A DNA stretch of 64,000 bases from Siphonodentalium dalli (GCA_032622095.1 CP136063.1:177733956-177797955); one strand, 5' to 3'. Positions 10,330 through 19,883 are shown, numbered from the stretch's first letter. The notes: generated by a model not told the origin, from the letters alone. Numbers and translations are program-made.

Positions 10330-10720
10330 TATTATAGTCCAATCTAAAATATACCTATGTAAGTTAATATATATACCGAGGTAAGTCCAGAAATACCGAG
10401 ATATACCAATGTATATTTTGACTTACCGAGGTATACCTACGTAAGTTAATATATATACCGAGGTAAGTTCAGATATACCGAGATATACCAAGGTATATTT
10501 TGACTTACCAAGGTATATTCCGACTTACCAAGGTATATTTTGACGTACCAAGGTATATCTTGACTTACCTAGGTATATATTGGTTTACCTCGGTATATCT
10601 TGGTAAACTTACCAAGGTACATCACATGCATATTACCATGGTATGACCTAGGTATATATTGATTTACCGAGGTAAAACGTTGGTAATATCTAGGTTTACC
10701 ATGGTACATTTTTATATGGG
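10330..10720 (+). repeat. Short-period tandem repeat (GACTTACCAAGGTATATTTT units)
   Basis: Roughly 20-22-bp units such as GACTTACCAAGGTATATTTT recur about ten times with divergence. Variants carry CGAGG, CTAGG or CATGG in the core. It lies next to the fold-back element and shares its words. Nothing else was seen in it. Confidence 0.75.
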
Positions 10721-10744
10721 TACGTACACAAGAGACTGCTCGTG

Positions 10745-11065
10745 TTACACAAGTTGTGCTTCTGTTTACATAATACAGTTCAATTCTATTGGTTAATCAC
10801 ACAAAATTGATATAAATGCTCTTTATTATTTTCATATATATCAGGAAAACAGTAGAAAATAACGCTCTTTATGTTTACCATATCCGGATCTAAACAAAAC
10901 TTGTCAAAAGCCAGGAAACGTAACTTTTTTGCTTTTGTTACATAACAAAAGGGAAAAATTTACAATAACATACTGTTTATGCCATATTTCGGATTGGCAT
11001 AAGAACAAAGCGGTGACGCGTTATGCAGTAGGTCCCTAGATTTGCGTAGGTCTCCGTAGTTCACT
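10745..11065. repeat. Relative of the TTAA element inserted in the LINE
   Basis: Ordered similarity to the interior of the 5459-5964 element: TAATCACACA, GCTCTTTATTA, ATATCAGGAA, AACGCTCTTTATGTTTACCAT, AACTTTTTTGCTTTTGT and ACAATAACATACTGTTTATGC. Ends could not be fixed. The stretch from here to the Polinton (11066-11361) holds nothing else that I recognise. Confidence 0.55.
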
Positions 11066-11361
11066 CAATTCGCGTAGGTCCCCGCAGTAATGCAATATAT
11101 AGTAGGTCTACATGATTTATTGACTGATAAAATGGAATGATGCCACTAAATGATCATGTTAAATGTTACTTTGCATATTTTTTTTATAATTAATTTCCCA
11201 AATCTGATGGGTTTGTTTGCTTAGTGATACTTAGACTAGAGGATGAAGCCTAACTAAATTTACGTGATTTCTGATCGGGAAAATAAGAGGATTATCTTGC
11301 TGGCTTCGGGATAAGATATTAACTGGAGGATAACTGGATATATTTTTGCATTTATTTATGG

Positions 11362-11367
11362 GTTAGT
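11362..11367. repeat. Polinton target-site duplication, left copy
   Basis: GTTAGT immediately precedes the left terminal repeat and is repeated exactly at 26972-26977 after the right one. Six-base target duplications are the hallmark of Maverick/Polinton integration. Confidence 0.9.
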
Positions 11368-11609
11368 AGTAGTAATGGGGGGCACTATGGCCCAGTACCC
11401 CCATACATGGTCACTATGGCCCAGTACCCCCAGACATGGTCACTATGGCCCAGTACCCCCCAGACATGGGCACTATGGCCCAGTACCCCCCAGACATGGG
11501 CCATAGTGACCATGTCTGGGGGGGTACTGGGCCATAGTTCCCCCCTGAGGATAGATGTTCCTGTCATTGATGTGACATTTCTGATCGAAAAAATGAAAAT
11601 GGACTTAGA
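11368..11609 (+). repeat. Polinton left terminal inverted repeat
   Basis: The outer part is a minisatellite of ~29-30-bp units (CACTATGGCCCAGTACCCCC + CAGACATGG). Four lie in one direction, followed by one inverted unit. The inner ~85 bp are unique sequence (GATAGATGTTCCTGTCA through ATGGACTTAGA) matched in inverse at 26618-26690. It is shorter than the right repeat because it holds fewer minisatellite units. Confidence 0.9.
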
Positions 11610-11983
11610 CATTTTTTCATTACTAATTTAAAGTTTGTATAATTCTGACCAGAGATGACACATCGACACGAACAGAATCAATTGGTGGGGATCCTACAGT
11701 GAAAACGATTTTGTTGAAATTTATCATTAATTTTTCAAAAACAAGAACAAGAACAATGAACAATAATATATTATTATACATCAATAATATTAACAAAGAA
11801 CAATAATTTATGTACAAAACAAGGTCTCAGATTTGAAGAAACTTAATTGAACATCCTACAACATCCTACGCTGAATCAATAACAAAAGAGTCTATTTTGT
11901 GGAGTTGTTGACACATTCGTTGTTATCTGGTCGTCGTCTTCTTTGCGTTGTATGTATATCAGCCGTCGATGTCCTGGTGAAGT
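11610..11983. other. Polinton left subterminal region, no gene seen
   Basis: AT-rich spacer between the terminal repeat and the protease stop codon. It contains no convincing reading frame and no histone-type stem-loop like those at the other end. AATAAT-rich tracts could serve ordinary polyadenylation of the leftward transcripts, which is speculative. Confidence 0.5.
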
Positions 11984-12453
11984 TTAATTCAACAGCAAAT
12001 TTGCTTTTCTGTATAATCGACCATAGTGCTTTCCAAACCATCGAACTATTGTTCTGTCATTCTTGAAGAAATCCCGAGAATTGAATAATCTTTTCATCCT
12101 CTTTCCTTTCATCATGTGGTGGAGTGCGAATATACAATATAATCCACACACATTTGTCGCACGATGTTGATATCGTGTTGTATAGTCCATGCTGATGAGT
12201 TCCTTTTTATGAATGGTAACATATATCGTCTCGGTGGTGGTAGTCCGAATGAGTCGAAGTATACAGCTGATCTTCCATTGAATAACATCAATGTCCAGTG
12301 TTCTCCTGGCTGATCCGATGAGTGCGTGTTCACAATATATGCTTGAATATGCTGTGGTTTCTTCTCTGGTAACAGATCTCTAGCACAAACATGTGTGTTA
12401 AGTTTACGCAACCAGGAATTGTCCAGAATATATTGAAGTTCAGCTGTCTGCAT
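11984..12453 (-). pseudogene. pro: Polinton maturation protease (adenain/Ulp1-like), frameshifted
   Basis: C48-type cysteine protease related to adenovirus protease, expected to process capsid proteins. The N-terminal frame (from 12453) contains GEHWTLMLF with the catalytic His, followed by VYFDSFG with the Asp. The segment with the catalytic Cys (NVCGLYCIFALHH) lies in a different frame, ending at 11984. The frame must change between about 12130 and 12185, so the His/Asp and Cys halves are not co-translated here. Its start overlaps the end of the upstream gene frame by about 120 bp. It is the last gene of the leftward set. Confidence 0.8.
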
Positions 12454-12890
12454 CGTTGTAATTCTCTTTGACTCGCTGTGACCACATCAGAGTCCACTCT
12501 GCGTCGATTTTTTTGCTCCAAACTGTTTCTCAGATGATCCCACATGACGTATGCTTCGAACTTCTCCTTGCAGTGTGGGTTTAACTCCATCAGCTTCGGG
12601 AACCATCTTTCCATAACATTGTATATGTCAAGTTTAATCAGCGCTAAGTCGATAAACTGGTTTGTCCAATCATCAGTTGTAGAGAACAAACACAGAACAT
12701 GTTCACGTTGACTAGGATGTTCTATTTTACACCCTTCACAGTTTGCTGACTCTTCCTTGCGAATAAGTTCTTGTAGTTCTTCAATCATAGCGTTGTTGAG
12801 TGTGTCCAAGATCAGGTTCCATCTCGGAGCAAAGTTTTGTGAACATTGGTATTCTTCATAGTAGTTCCATAGCTGTGATGTGAACTCCAT
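12330..12890 (-). CDS. Polinton protein of unknown function between capsid and protease
   Basis: A 186-residue frame starting one base after the stop of the upstream capsid gene. It is rich in Trp, Leu and acidic residues. It contains a CxxC...H...C group (CEGC around residue 52, then H and C near 65) that could bind a metal, and a helical middle. The last 40 or so residues overlap the protease start in another frame. They may be non-native read-through if the true end lies near the protease ATG. Position suggests a virion or assembly factor, but I do not recognise the family with certainty. Confidence 0.6.
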   Translation of the reverse strand: MEFTSQLWNYYEEYQCSQNFAPRWNLILDTLNNAMIEELQELIRKEESANCEGCKIEHPSQREHVLCLFSTTDDWTNQFIDLALIKLDIYNVMERWFPKLMELNPHCKEKFEAYVMWDHLRNSLEQKNRRRVDSDVVTASQRELQRCRQLNFNIFWTIPGCVNLTHMFVLEICYQRRNHSIFKHIL

Positions 12891-12891
12891 C

Positions 12892-14196
12892 CTAATAGTC
12901 AGTAAGCACTTCTCTCAAAGCTGTGATCTCTATTTCACTGTCAAATTCAGCATACACCAAAACGTTGACGGCTGTAGTGAGAGCTGTCAAGAACTGAAGC
13001 TCCAAACGCAGGTTCCCTGTCTTTATAGGATGTAGATGTCCCTCGTCGCTTCCTTGGTCCGGTGTCAAGTCGAAACCCCACAAACAATAACCATTCATAT
13101 ATTCTTTTAAATTAATGCCAATTGATTTGTTAACACCAAACATTCCTAAAGATTGATACAAAGATAAATATGATCTGAGACATTGTTTTGTTGCGAAGTG
13201 TGGTTCAAATGGACGGTTATGTATTGTATGACCGTCTTGACTAACTTCCAATTTATTCAAACTGAAATGTTTGAAGTGGAATGGATTGGTACCCAAATCT
13301 CCATTCATATCTTTATTTTCGACCAACGCAATAAAAAGTCTCTTTGGTAATTGTCCTTGAAATAAGTGGTCTTCAATTTTTGATCTAAGTCCAGTACTAA
13401 TTGTGAAAGTTTTTATTTCTACTCGTCTGATAGGTATTTTCATTTTTGACTGGACAATTTCTTGATTTAATTTATTTGAGACCGCTGGAAAGAGACTAAC
13501 TGTTCTGACATGGAACACTGCTGATTCGAAAACAATTTGTCCATCCTCGGCGCCAATGAGGCAAAATTTTGATGGTGATCTGTTTAATCTGATACGAATT
13601 TCAATTCCATTTGGTAAATATTTTTCTTGAAGAAACAGATCAGTGTGTAAGCGTCCACATAGTTCAACAATTTTACTACCACCGATCAAACTTTCTCTAG
13701 AAGTTAATCCAGCATTGCCACCACCTTTGGTATTCTCTTCAAATTGTTCTGCTGTATCGCCATACCACATTTCTAAATTTGCTAATTGATTATCTTTATA
13801 TTCTGGAGAGTATCCCAACAGATTTTCGAAATATGCTCGGTATGGGTAAGTGTCAGAATTCGAAGTTATCAATTTGTTGTTCAAGTAAACATCGATACTG
13901 CTGAACATGCTATGAAAGAAATTGTTAACAGGTGCTAATTCCGTACCAGCTACCAAATTAGTTCCATCTTTTTTTGTAATTTTGAATTTCACATAAAGAT
14001 AGGATTGATTAATATCTGTCCACTTTTCGGTTTGAGATGGTATGACAAACTCTATCGGAGCAGAATTATTCAGCGGTGCAATCGGATGATTTTCGATCCA
14101 CTGCGATTCTGACATTGTAGCCACCGTTGGTGGTACATGTGTTATATCAAGTTCCGATTTATTGCATTCGCATGATCCATTTACCATTTGTGCCAT
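12892..14196 (-). CDS. Polinton major capsid protein (double jelly-roll type)
   Basis: A 434-residue intact frame of the family annotated in animal genomes as F54H12.2-like. Polintons encode it next to the protease and penton genes. Recognisable blocks are the opening SELDITHVPP near residue 15, the strand-rich SAPIEFVIPSQTEKWTDINQ, LAPVNNFFHSMFSSIDVYLN, DTYPYRAYFENLLGYSP and, near the end, LRLELQF. Known Polinton capsid proteins adopt two jelly-roll folds and form the pseudo-hexagonal shell units. The length and beta-rich composition fit this. The start codon lies 2 bp after the stop position inferred for the preceding small gene. This is among the few Polinton genes here without a visible lesion. 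Confidence 0.75.
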   Translation of the reverse strand: MAQMVNGSCECNKSELDITHVPPTVATMSESQWIENHPIAPLNNSAPIEFVIPSQTEKWTDINQSYLYVKFKITKKDGTNLVAGTELAPVNNFFHSMFSSIDVYLNNKLITSNSDTYPYRAYFENLLGYSPEYKDNQLANLEMWYGDTAEQFEENTKGGGNAGLTSRESLIGGSKIVELCGRLHTDLFLQEKYLPNGIEIRIRLNRSPSKFCLIGAEDGQIVFESAVFHVRTVSLFPAVSNKLNQEIVQSKMKIPIRRVEIKTFTISTGLRSKIEDHLFQGQLPKRLFIALVENKDMNGDLGTNPFHFKHFSLNKLEVSQDGHTIHNRPFEPHFATKQCLRSYLSLYQSLGMFGVNKSIGINLKEYMNGYCLWGFDLTPDQGSDEGHLHPIKTGNLRLELQFLTALTTAVNVLVYAEFDSEIEITALREVLTDY

Positions 14197-14198
14197 GA

Positions 14199-14574
14199 TT
14201 AATCAAAAATATCAAGAGCTCGACTGCTAGGATGTTTTTTCGACTGACTTTTTCGGCGTTTGACAGCTGAATGATTCATTTTTGAATTCGCTACTCTTTT
14301 TCTAGGTTTTTGTCTCGAGTTCAAAATTAGATTTTTTAGCTTGTGTGCCAAAAGATTTTAAAGCTGTTTTACCTTCAGACATCAACGCTTCTTTCGGACT
14401 TTTACCTTGATTAATAATTTCATCTGCAACACCAAAAGTGTGTTTTTTCGCAAGTTGTAAAGCTGTCCGACCAATCGGTTTTAGAAATGGTACAGCAGAT
14501 CTCATAACTGATTTGAAAATTGAACCAATACCGTTACCATATTGCCGTGGTACACCTCTATACACGGGGAACAT
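14199..14574 (-). pseudogene. Small basic Polinton virion protein (pVI/pX-like position), frameshifted
   Basis: Starts at ATG 14572-14574 (MFPVYRGVPRQYGNG), shortly after the penton gene. Known Polintons carry a small protein here with a Gly/Tyr/Arg start, an amphipathic GIGSIFKSVMRSAVPFLK-type segment and a basic tail. An adenovirus pVI-like membrane-active or core role has been proposed for such proteins. In this copy the frame closes at 14302, but a Lys/Arg-rich tail continues in another frame. That tail ends in Asp-Ile-Phe-Asp and a stop at 14199-14201, immediately before the capsid ATG. I infer a single frameshift near 14305-14315. Confidence 0.6.
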
Positions 14575-15430
14575 TGTTTTTAGAACTCCTCTCGTTTTCT
14601 GAAATGCACTTCGCCAAAGACTTACCACCAATAAACTGAATTGATTTTCCTGTGTCGCCACTTATATTTACACTAATTTTGTCAAAGTATGACTTTGAAA
14701 CTGGAACATAATGTAAATTTAAAAATTCATGTTTTACATGTAATCCGTCGATATCTCTTTTAATTCTGAAAGAAACAACTCGTAAAATTTGTACTTCAAC
14801 ATTTCCAACAATTGTGAAATCGGCAATATCAGAATAAACAAACATTTGATTATGACCAACAAACAAATCTACACCAAACGGAAATCTATTATTTGAATAA
14901 AAATCTTCAGAAGCGTTTTCAGTTTTGTAACCCAACTTGTGCAAAAGACATTGTGGTAATTCAATTCCTAGTTTTGGGATACTTACACTCTTGCGAATAA
15001 TTTTCACACGTTTTGTAACTTTTGAGTACTTGATGTGAAATCCGTATTCGTTTTGCATTGCTTCTCCAAGTGTTTCATCAATTACATCTTGCATTGTATC
15101 AAGTAAATCTGCCACAGAGGTATACGAACCTTCTCGTATCTGTATTTCAATTGCACGAACGCCATCAGGTCTCGTAAATATCTTTTCTTCAAAACGATTT
15201 TGAAGAACAGACAGTATTATTGCATCAGTTGTAATCAAATTGAATTTACACGAATCCCCTGTAACATTGTATGTTTCTGAAGGTGTTATCAGTTCGACTA
15301 ATGCAACTTCCCATTTTTCTTTATCAATTTGAATTGGTTTTGGTAATTGTACAGTAAAACAACATTGAGAATTGTTTGGATACATTACCATTGAACTGTC
15401 GCTCGGAATTGTAATGTAGAAAGAATTCAT
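14558..15430 (-). CDS. Polinton minor capsid (penton) protein, C-terminus frameshifted
   Basis: A 290-residue frame beginning MNSFYITIPSDSSMVMYPNN, then FTVQLPKPIQIDKEKWEVAL. This is the characteristic start of Polinton penton (single jelly-roll) proteins. These occupy capsid vertices; the beta-rich body and length match. The last ~25 residues of the frame look foreign. A short alternative frame after about 14620 gives the usual family ending and stops near 14580, just before the next gene's ATG. A one-base loss near 14618-14625 is the likely cause. Its ATG overlaps the stop of the upstream membrane protein by 4 bp. Confidence 0.75.
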   Translation of the reverse strand: MNSFYITIPSDSSMVMYPNNSQCCFTVQLPKPIQIDKEKWEVALVELITPSETYNVTGDSCKFNLITTDAIILSVLQNRFEEKIFTRPDGVRAIEIQIREGSYTSVADLLDTMQDVIDETLGEAMQNEYGFHIKYSKVTKRVKIIRKSVSIPKLGIELPQCLLHKLGYKTENASEDFYSNNRFPFGVDLFVGHNQMFVYSDIADFTIVGNVEVQILRVVSFRIKRDIDGLHVKHEFLNLHYVPVSKSYFDKISVNISGDTGKSIQFIGGKSLAKCISENERSSKNNVPRV

Positions 15431-15690
15431 ACTTTCAAAATTTCTGCCGACTGATTTTTCAAATATTTCAAACGCGGTGTTGGTAAAATGTATCCCAAAG
15501 AACTACTGAGTAAAATTAACCACAGTTCGTTATTTTCACTTTGTACACTTAAATGAACAATTGCTGTAGCGATTATACCAACAATTATAATAATTTGTGT
15601 AAAATATGTTACTTGATTTTTTGCAATTTTTTCTCCACAGATTTGAAATTGTGATGGAGCATCCAGACCAACTGAACCATTTTGAGACAT
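15427..15690 (-). CDS. Small two-helix Polinton membrane protein
   Basis: An 87-residue protein whose start I place at 15690 (MSQNGSVGLDAPSQFQICG), because that ATG lies 10 bp after the integrase stop; the longer frame would run through integrase coding sequence. Two hydrophobic segments, about residues 30-49 (VTYFTQIIIIVGIIATAIVH) and 57-70 (LWLILLSSSLGYIL), are linked by a short polar loop with conserved-looking ENxxLW. The tail is basic. Proteins of this form recur next to the penton gene in Polintons; a membrane or virion role is likely but not established. Confidence 0.65.
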   Translation of the reverse strand: MSQNGSVGLDAPSQFQICGEKIAKNQVTYFTQIIIIVGIIATAIVHLSVQSENNELWLILLSSSLGYILPTPRLKYLKNQSAEILKV

Positions 15691-15700
15691 GTTAAAAGTT

Positions 15701-16795
15701 TTATACCAAATTTGTGGCAGGAATCCAACTGTCAAATTTTTTAGGATAACCAGCCCAATGAACTTTAATTTCTCTAACTGATTTACCAGCAACTTTTCTT
15801 GAACGTTTACCAACAACTGATTCAATTTCGTAAACTTTATTATCTTTTATATGTTGAATTTCTTTACCATAAAATGATCCTGCGATGTTTTCACCATCTA
15901 AATCTACTAATTTGTAAGTTAATGGCGTACTTTTACAAACTCTACTAATTTTTAAAATTTCTTTTGTCCAATTTGGAAGATATCCTTTATCAAAAGTTCT
16001 CTTTGTTTTATTTATTCTAACAAAATCTCCAACTTTCAAGATCTTATCTTTTTTCGTTTTTAACTTTCCATAAAGATTTCTGGAAACTTCAATTTCATTT
16101 TCTCGAGTTACTAAAACTGGTGCCATCTTAATACTTCTATGAAAACTTTTGTTGTAAGAATTCACAAAATCGTGCAAAACATCATTGTATTTCAAAGTTT
16201 GATTATGTGTAAAATATTTCCACATCTTTGTTTTCAATGTCCGTTGAAAACGTTCAACTATACTTGCTTTTGTCTCTGGATTCTCTGTTGTGAAAAAATG
16301 AATTTTCTTAGATTTCAAAAATTGTAAAAATAATTTATTTTTGAATTCTGAACCTTTGTCAGATTGAAATGAAACAGGTTTTCGTTTTGATGATTTGAGA
16401 ATTTTCTGAAATGTTTTAACTAAAGTTTTACCAGTTTTGTCTTTAATTTTTTCAACCCATGCAAATTTTGAGAACACATCAATAACACAAAGTAAATATC
16501 TGTAATTGTCATTGTGCTTTTGCAAAGTTTGCAAATCTGCCAAATCAGCTTGCTACTGAATATCAATTCCTGCAACAATAGTTTTACGTCTGCGAAATTT
16601 CCGAACAATTGGTTTGTGCAAAGTGTATGTTTTTTGCCATTGTAACCATTTTTTAACATCTGAAAGTTTAATTTTGTTATTTGTTTCTTTCGCATTTTTA
16701 AAAAGTTGATTTGCTCCACTGAAACCACCAACTTCTTTTGGATTGTAGTAAATTTCAGTTAGAAGTTTGTCAAATTTTATGTAAGTGGGGACCAT
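15701..16795 (-). pseudogene. int: Polinton integrase with chromodomain, one in-frame TAG
   Basis: Retroviral/Ginger-type DDE integrase that would insert the element and create the 6-bp target duplication. The N-terminal part (16553-16795) holds the usual YYNPKEVGGFSGANQL and KWLQWQKTYTLHKPI lead-in. The rve core follows with Asp in the ADLQ block, Asp in SDKGSEF and Glu in ETKASIVERFQR. Near residues 315-360 a C-terminal chromodomain (VYEIESVVGKR, VHWAGYPKKFDSWIP) could steer insertion toward modified chromatin. The frame is continuous except for a TAG at 16553-16555, between lead-in and core. The start at 16795 overlaps the preceding gene by 19 bp. Confidence 0.85.
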
Positions 16796-17499
16796 CCTTT
16801 CAAAATAGATTTTCTGGTTTTAGGAAAACTTTGAGGTGTGAAAATATCAACTGAACGTTTTCTTGACTTGCCACTGCTAGGAGTTGCATGAGGTGTATGA
16901 AACTCATCACCAGTGTGACCTTCTTTTAAATGTCTTTGTATCCACAACCATCGATTCCTTTTACCTACATAATCTTGTGGTACATTAAGTTCCCCCAATC
17001 CGCGTAGGAATGTTTCATAACCAACTGGGTCAAAACCTTTTCGGTGACGAACAACATCGTTTATCAAATCAATTATATTTGATCCAGTAACTGTTTCTGT
17101 TCCATAAATTAATTGTCCACGATCATCCCATCTAAGTTTAGGATTAGTTGACAACAATGTTAAAATTTGTTGTGCTTTACCACGAAGTTTAGATGGCACA
17201 CTTTCCAATATATGTTCACTCATTTTCCCAAAGTTTTCAGATAACATTTGTTCAGGTAAACTGAATTTTGAATTTAAAGATTTTTGTGAAGTTTTCAATT
17301 TGTACAAATTTTCTCCAAATAACTGTGACTTTTCTGATTCAGAAATATTTTTATCATAAACTGATTTCAATTCTTTGTAAGAATCTGAAACATTTGAAAT
17401 TGCAGGATCCGGAGGTAATTGAGGTTTATTCATTTCTGACATTTTCCATTGTTTGAAATCTTCCAACATTCTGAATGGTACAATAACCATTTTCTTCAT
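16777..17499 (-). CDS. Polinton-conserved protein of unknown function
   Basis: A 240-residue intact frame. A mid-region of the type LIYGTETVTGSNIIDLINDVV, followed by FDPVGYETFLRGLGELNVP, is something I associate with a protein found beside the integrase in many animal Polintons. The N-terminal half is helical and charged. The C-terminal 40 residues are Ser/Arg/Lys-rich and end near the integrase start, with which it overlaps by 19 bp. Basic tail and position suggest a nucleoprotein or virion core component, but the function is unknown. Confidence 0.6.
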   Translation of the reverse strand: MKKMVIVPFRMLEDFKQWKMSEMNKPQLPPDPAISNVSDSYKELKSVYDKNISESEKSQLFGENLYKLKTSQKSLNSKFSLPEQMLSENFGKMSEHILESVPSKLRGKAQQILTLLSTNPKLRWDDRGQLIYGTETVTGSNIIDLINDVVRHRKGFDPVGYETFLRGLGELNVPQDYVGKRNRWLWIQRHLKEGHTGDEFHTPHATPSSGKSRKRSVDIFTPQSFPKTRKSILKGWSPLT

Positions 17500-17512
17500 A
17501 TTTATTTGAGAT

Positions 17513-17881
17513 TTAGTTTATCAAAATATTGTTAACAACTGCACCTAATGTTTTGCTAATCAATGGAGCAAGAAATAATAATGGTAAAAAGCCACCTTTT
17601 TGATTCAAAATTTTCTTCTTTTGTTGCAAAGGTTTGTTCTTGTCTGCAAGATATCTGATATGTTTACGCTTCGAATGTAACTTACGGTTCTGAGCTTCAT
17701 TCAGTTTTACATTACCTTTTAAAAGATTTTGACAACATTCTGAAATACAATCCATCACTTGTTTCGGAGCATCGTTGATCATTTTCTTTTTATATGCAGA
17801 TGGAACTTTACTCATTGCAACAATCAACTCACCATATTGTTTTATCAGCGGTGCTTTCCTGCTCTTAGTTTTTGAAGGCAT
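17513..17881 (-). CDS. Small basic Polinton protein with QKGGFLPLL tail
   Basis: About 122 residues from the ATG at 17881 (MPSKTKSRKAPL). It is strongly basic throughout, with a Lys/Arg-rich centre (LHSKRKHIRYLADKNKPLQQ), then LNQKGGFLPLLFLAPL and a hydrophobic end. The pattern of basic region, (Q)(K/R)GGFL and hydrophobic tail recurs in the next gene upstream (17938-18525). The two may be diverged paralogues. Similar small proteins accompany Polintons and are thought to be virion core or membrane-associated; I infer no more than that. Confidence 0.6.
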   Translation of the reverse strand: MPSKTKSRKAPLIKQYGELIVAMSKVPSAYKKKMINDAPKQVMDCISECCQNLLKGNVKLNEAQNRKLHSKRKHIRYLADKNKPLQQKKKILNQKGGFLPLLFLAPLISKTLGAVVNNILIN

Positions 17882-17937
17882 CTTCACAGTCTAAGTAGTT
17901 GTCTCAAAATGAGCAGAAAAATTATATGTTTCATCTT

Positions 17938-18525
17938 TTATCTTTTCTGATTGAACCATTCTAAAGCTTCGAATGCAGATTTCGATGCATCAGACAACGG
18001 CATAAATTTTGAAAATTCAAGATCAATAACTGGTTTTTTTTGTAATGGTTGATGTTGAGGGTTCTGCTGAGAAGGTATAGGTGTAAATTTAGAATGTTGA
18101 TTTTGTTGAGTTTGCATCGGTGTAAACTTTGAATGATTTAGAGAAAGCTTTGTTTTACGTTTAGATTCTTTTTGACTACCCCTTTGTTGTGTTTGCATCA
18201 GTGTAATCTTTCAATGTTTTGGAGAAACCTTTGATTTACTTTTAGATTGTCTACCAGTTTGTTCAAATGAATTTTTCAAAAGACTTCTAATTAAAACTCC
18301 TCCAAGGAACCCACTACCACCTCGTTGTAAAATTAATTTGCGTTTTGTTTCCATATCAGTTGATCGATCAGAGATTTTTTTAAGAACATTTTTATTTCTC
18401 TGAAAAAACTTTTTTGTCTGTGATGGTAATTTCCAATCATTTTCAAGAAATAATTCAGCTGCAAAAGTGAAGAAATTTATAATTTGTGACAGTTCATCAT
18501 GACTAAACATCTCGGTGGACGACAT
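17938..18525 (-). pseudogene. Small Polinton protein with internal repeats, broken by TGA
   Basis: The start is placed at 18525 (MSSTEMFSHDELSQ). The N-terminal half resembles its neighbour in ending LILQRGGSGFLGGVLIRSLL. After a Ser/Lys stretch, an in-frame TGA at 18211-18213 interrupts a region made of repeats of the type HSKFTPMQTQQ (three recognisable units). The frame then continues open to 17938 and ends ALEWFNQKR. In the neighbouring repeat unit the corresponding codon is TCA, so the TGA is most simply a single substitution. Confidence 0.6.
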
Positions 18526-18559
18526 GGTTCTAAAATGAGAAAAGTAACAACAACTGAAT

Positions 18560-19210
18560 TTATACTTTTGAATAAATGACAGGACCTCGGTCATTAGCTG
18601 TCAACCATTTATGGAAAATATCAGTTCTAATTCGCAAATAATTTTCTGTTCTAGGATGAAAATCTACTAAAATATATCCATGATTTATTGAAGTTGCATC
18701 TTCGTATGCTTGTTTCAAATGATTGATTTGCATTTGATGAGCCAAAACTTTTATTTGATTTTTATCTCGAACGCTTTGAAATAAAACCATGTAGTGTGCA
18801 TTCAAACTTATAGTTCTGCTACTTTTCGATTTTTGGAACATGTTTTGAGTAATGTAAATTATTGAAGCATTTCGATGGTGACCTTTTCTAGTAAACCAAA
18901 GCATTATTTTGTCTTCATCTTGTTCCCCCATCATGTCATCGAAAACAACAAGATGAGGAAATGATTTATCTGATACAATTTCCTCATCATCGTCTGGAAT
19001 ACCATCGATAAACTCAACGTTATCAATTTCTTTTATACGATTGTATGTGTCTTGCCATTCTTTGTAACACCAAACTATTTTCTTTGGTGGTGTTTGGAAT
19101 AAATCGTGTTTAAATTCAATAACTTTTTTAACAAATTCTGTTTTACCTGATCCACTAGGTCCGCTGATAAAGAAATTACACGGATGTTGGAAAAGTAAAT
19201 ATTCTTCCAT
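18560..19210 (-). CDS. atp: Polinton DNA-packaging ATPase (A32/FtsK-HerA type)
   Basis: A 216-residue intact frame. The Walker A motif GPSGSGKT lies at residues 17-24 and the Walker B-like HLVVFDDMM near residue 88. They are followed by a polar ITQNMF block near residue 120, typical of the A32-like packaging ATPases of Polintons, virophages and large DNA viruses. Such enzymes pump the genome into preformed capsids. Length is close to the family norm. It starts 33 bp after the stop of the upstream gene. No lesion is visible. Confidence 0.85.
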   Translation of the reverse strand: MEEYLLFQHPCNFFISGPSGSGKTEFVKKVIEFKHDLFQTPPKKIVWCYKEWQDTYNRIKEIDNVEFIDGIPDDDEEIVSDKSFPHLVVFDDMMGEQDEDKIMLWFTRKGHHRNASIIYITQNMFQKSKSSRTISLNAHYMVLFQSVRDKNQIKVLAHQMQINHLKQAYEDATSINHGYILVDFHPRTENYLRIRTDIFHKWLTANDRGPVIYSKV

Positions 19211-19243
19211 GTTGTCACTTTGATGTCTAATCAGAGAGTGAAC

Positions 19244-19883
19244 TTAACGACGTGTGAATTTAGTTTTTAAACAGAAATCTCCATAGCTGTAAATATTTCC
19301 AAACATTTCAATAATCCAAGTATTATAGTCTTCTATTCTTCTGTTTGTTCTGTAAACAAAAAAATCATTTCCTATAATGTTTTTAATTTTTGCATATGTT
19401 GACATTTTTTTTGTTAACAAATACCCATAGATCCTAGGAACTGATTTAAAGGTTCCCCTAGCAAGAGGATAATTATCTTCATACTTTGTATAATGAATAT
19501 AGTCATGTTCATCAAAAGTTTATAAATCTAAATGGTGTTCATCACCACCAAATATCCAAAAATCAGATATTCTTTCAATGAGAAAAAAGTTTGAATTTAA
19601 TAAATGATTTAATATATTTTTGAGAGAAATGAGAAAATATACTTGTCTCAAGATAGTCCAATCTCTGTAAACATTCGTCGACATCACAGCATCGTAGTAT
19701 TGCTTTCTTTTCTCTTTCAAACCAGACTTCTTGTAATTCCTTCTTTATCTCTGGAATAAGTGTTGACTGTGCCACCAAATATCCATAAATCTTCTCAGCA
19801 ATTTCTGGAGGTACTACTCCTGTCAACATCTTGACATGAAATGACTCAACATCTCCATCCGTATGGATATGTGTGAATACCAT
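19244..19883 (-). pseudogene. Unrecognised Polinton gene between PolB and ATPase, frameshift plus TAA
   Basis: From an ATG at 19881-19883, overlapping the last codons of PolB, a frame runs to about 19575. It contains a hydrophilic helical segment (VPPEIAEKIYGYL, LIPEIKKELQEVWFERE). A second frame takes over between about 19700 and 19580 and contains ERISDFWIFGGDEHHLDL. It meets TAA at 19520-19522, then stays open in the same frame to a stop at 19244-19246 (YPLARGTFKSVPRIYGYL and a Tyr/Asn/Ile-rich end). The tight fit between PolB and ATPase starts suggests this was one gene of about 210 codons. I do not recognise the product. Confidence 0.5.

Noticed and set aside
11385-11631. Frames with repeated GHYGPVP/WALWPSTPQT-like peptides (also 26660-27154)
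   Set aside because: Translations of the terminal-repeat minisatellite on both strands, with no other sign of coding.
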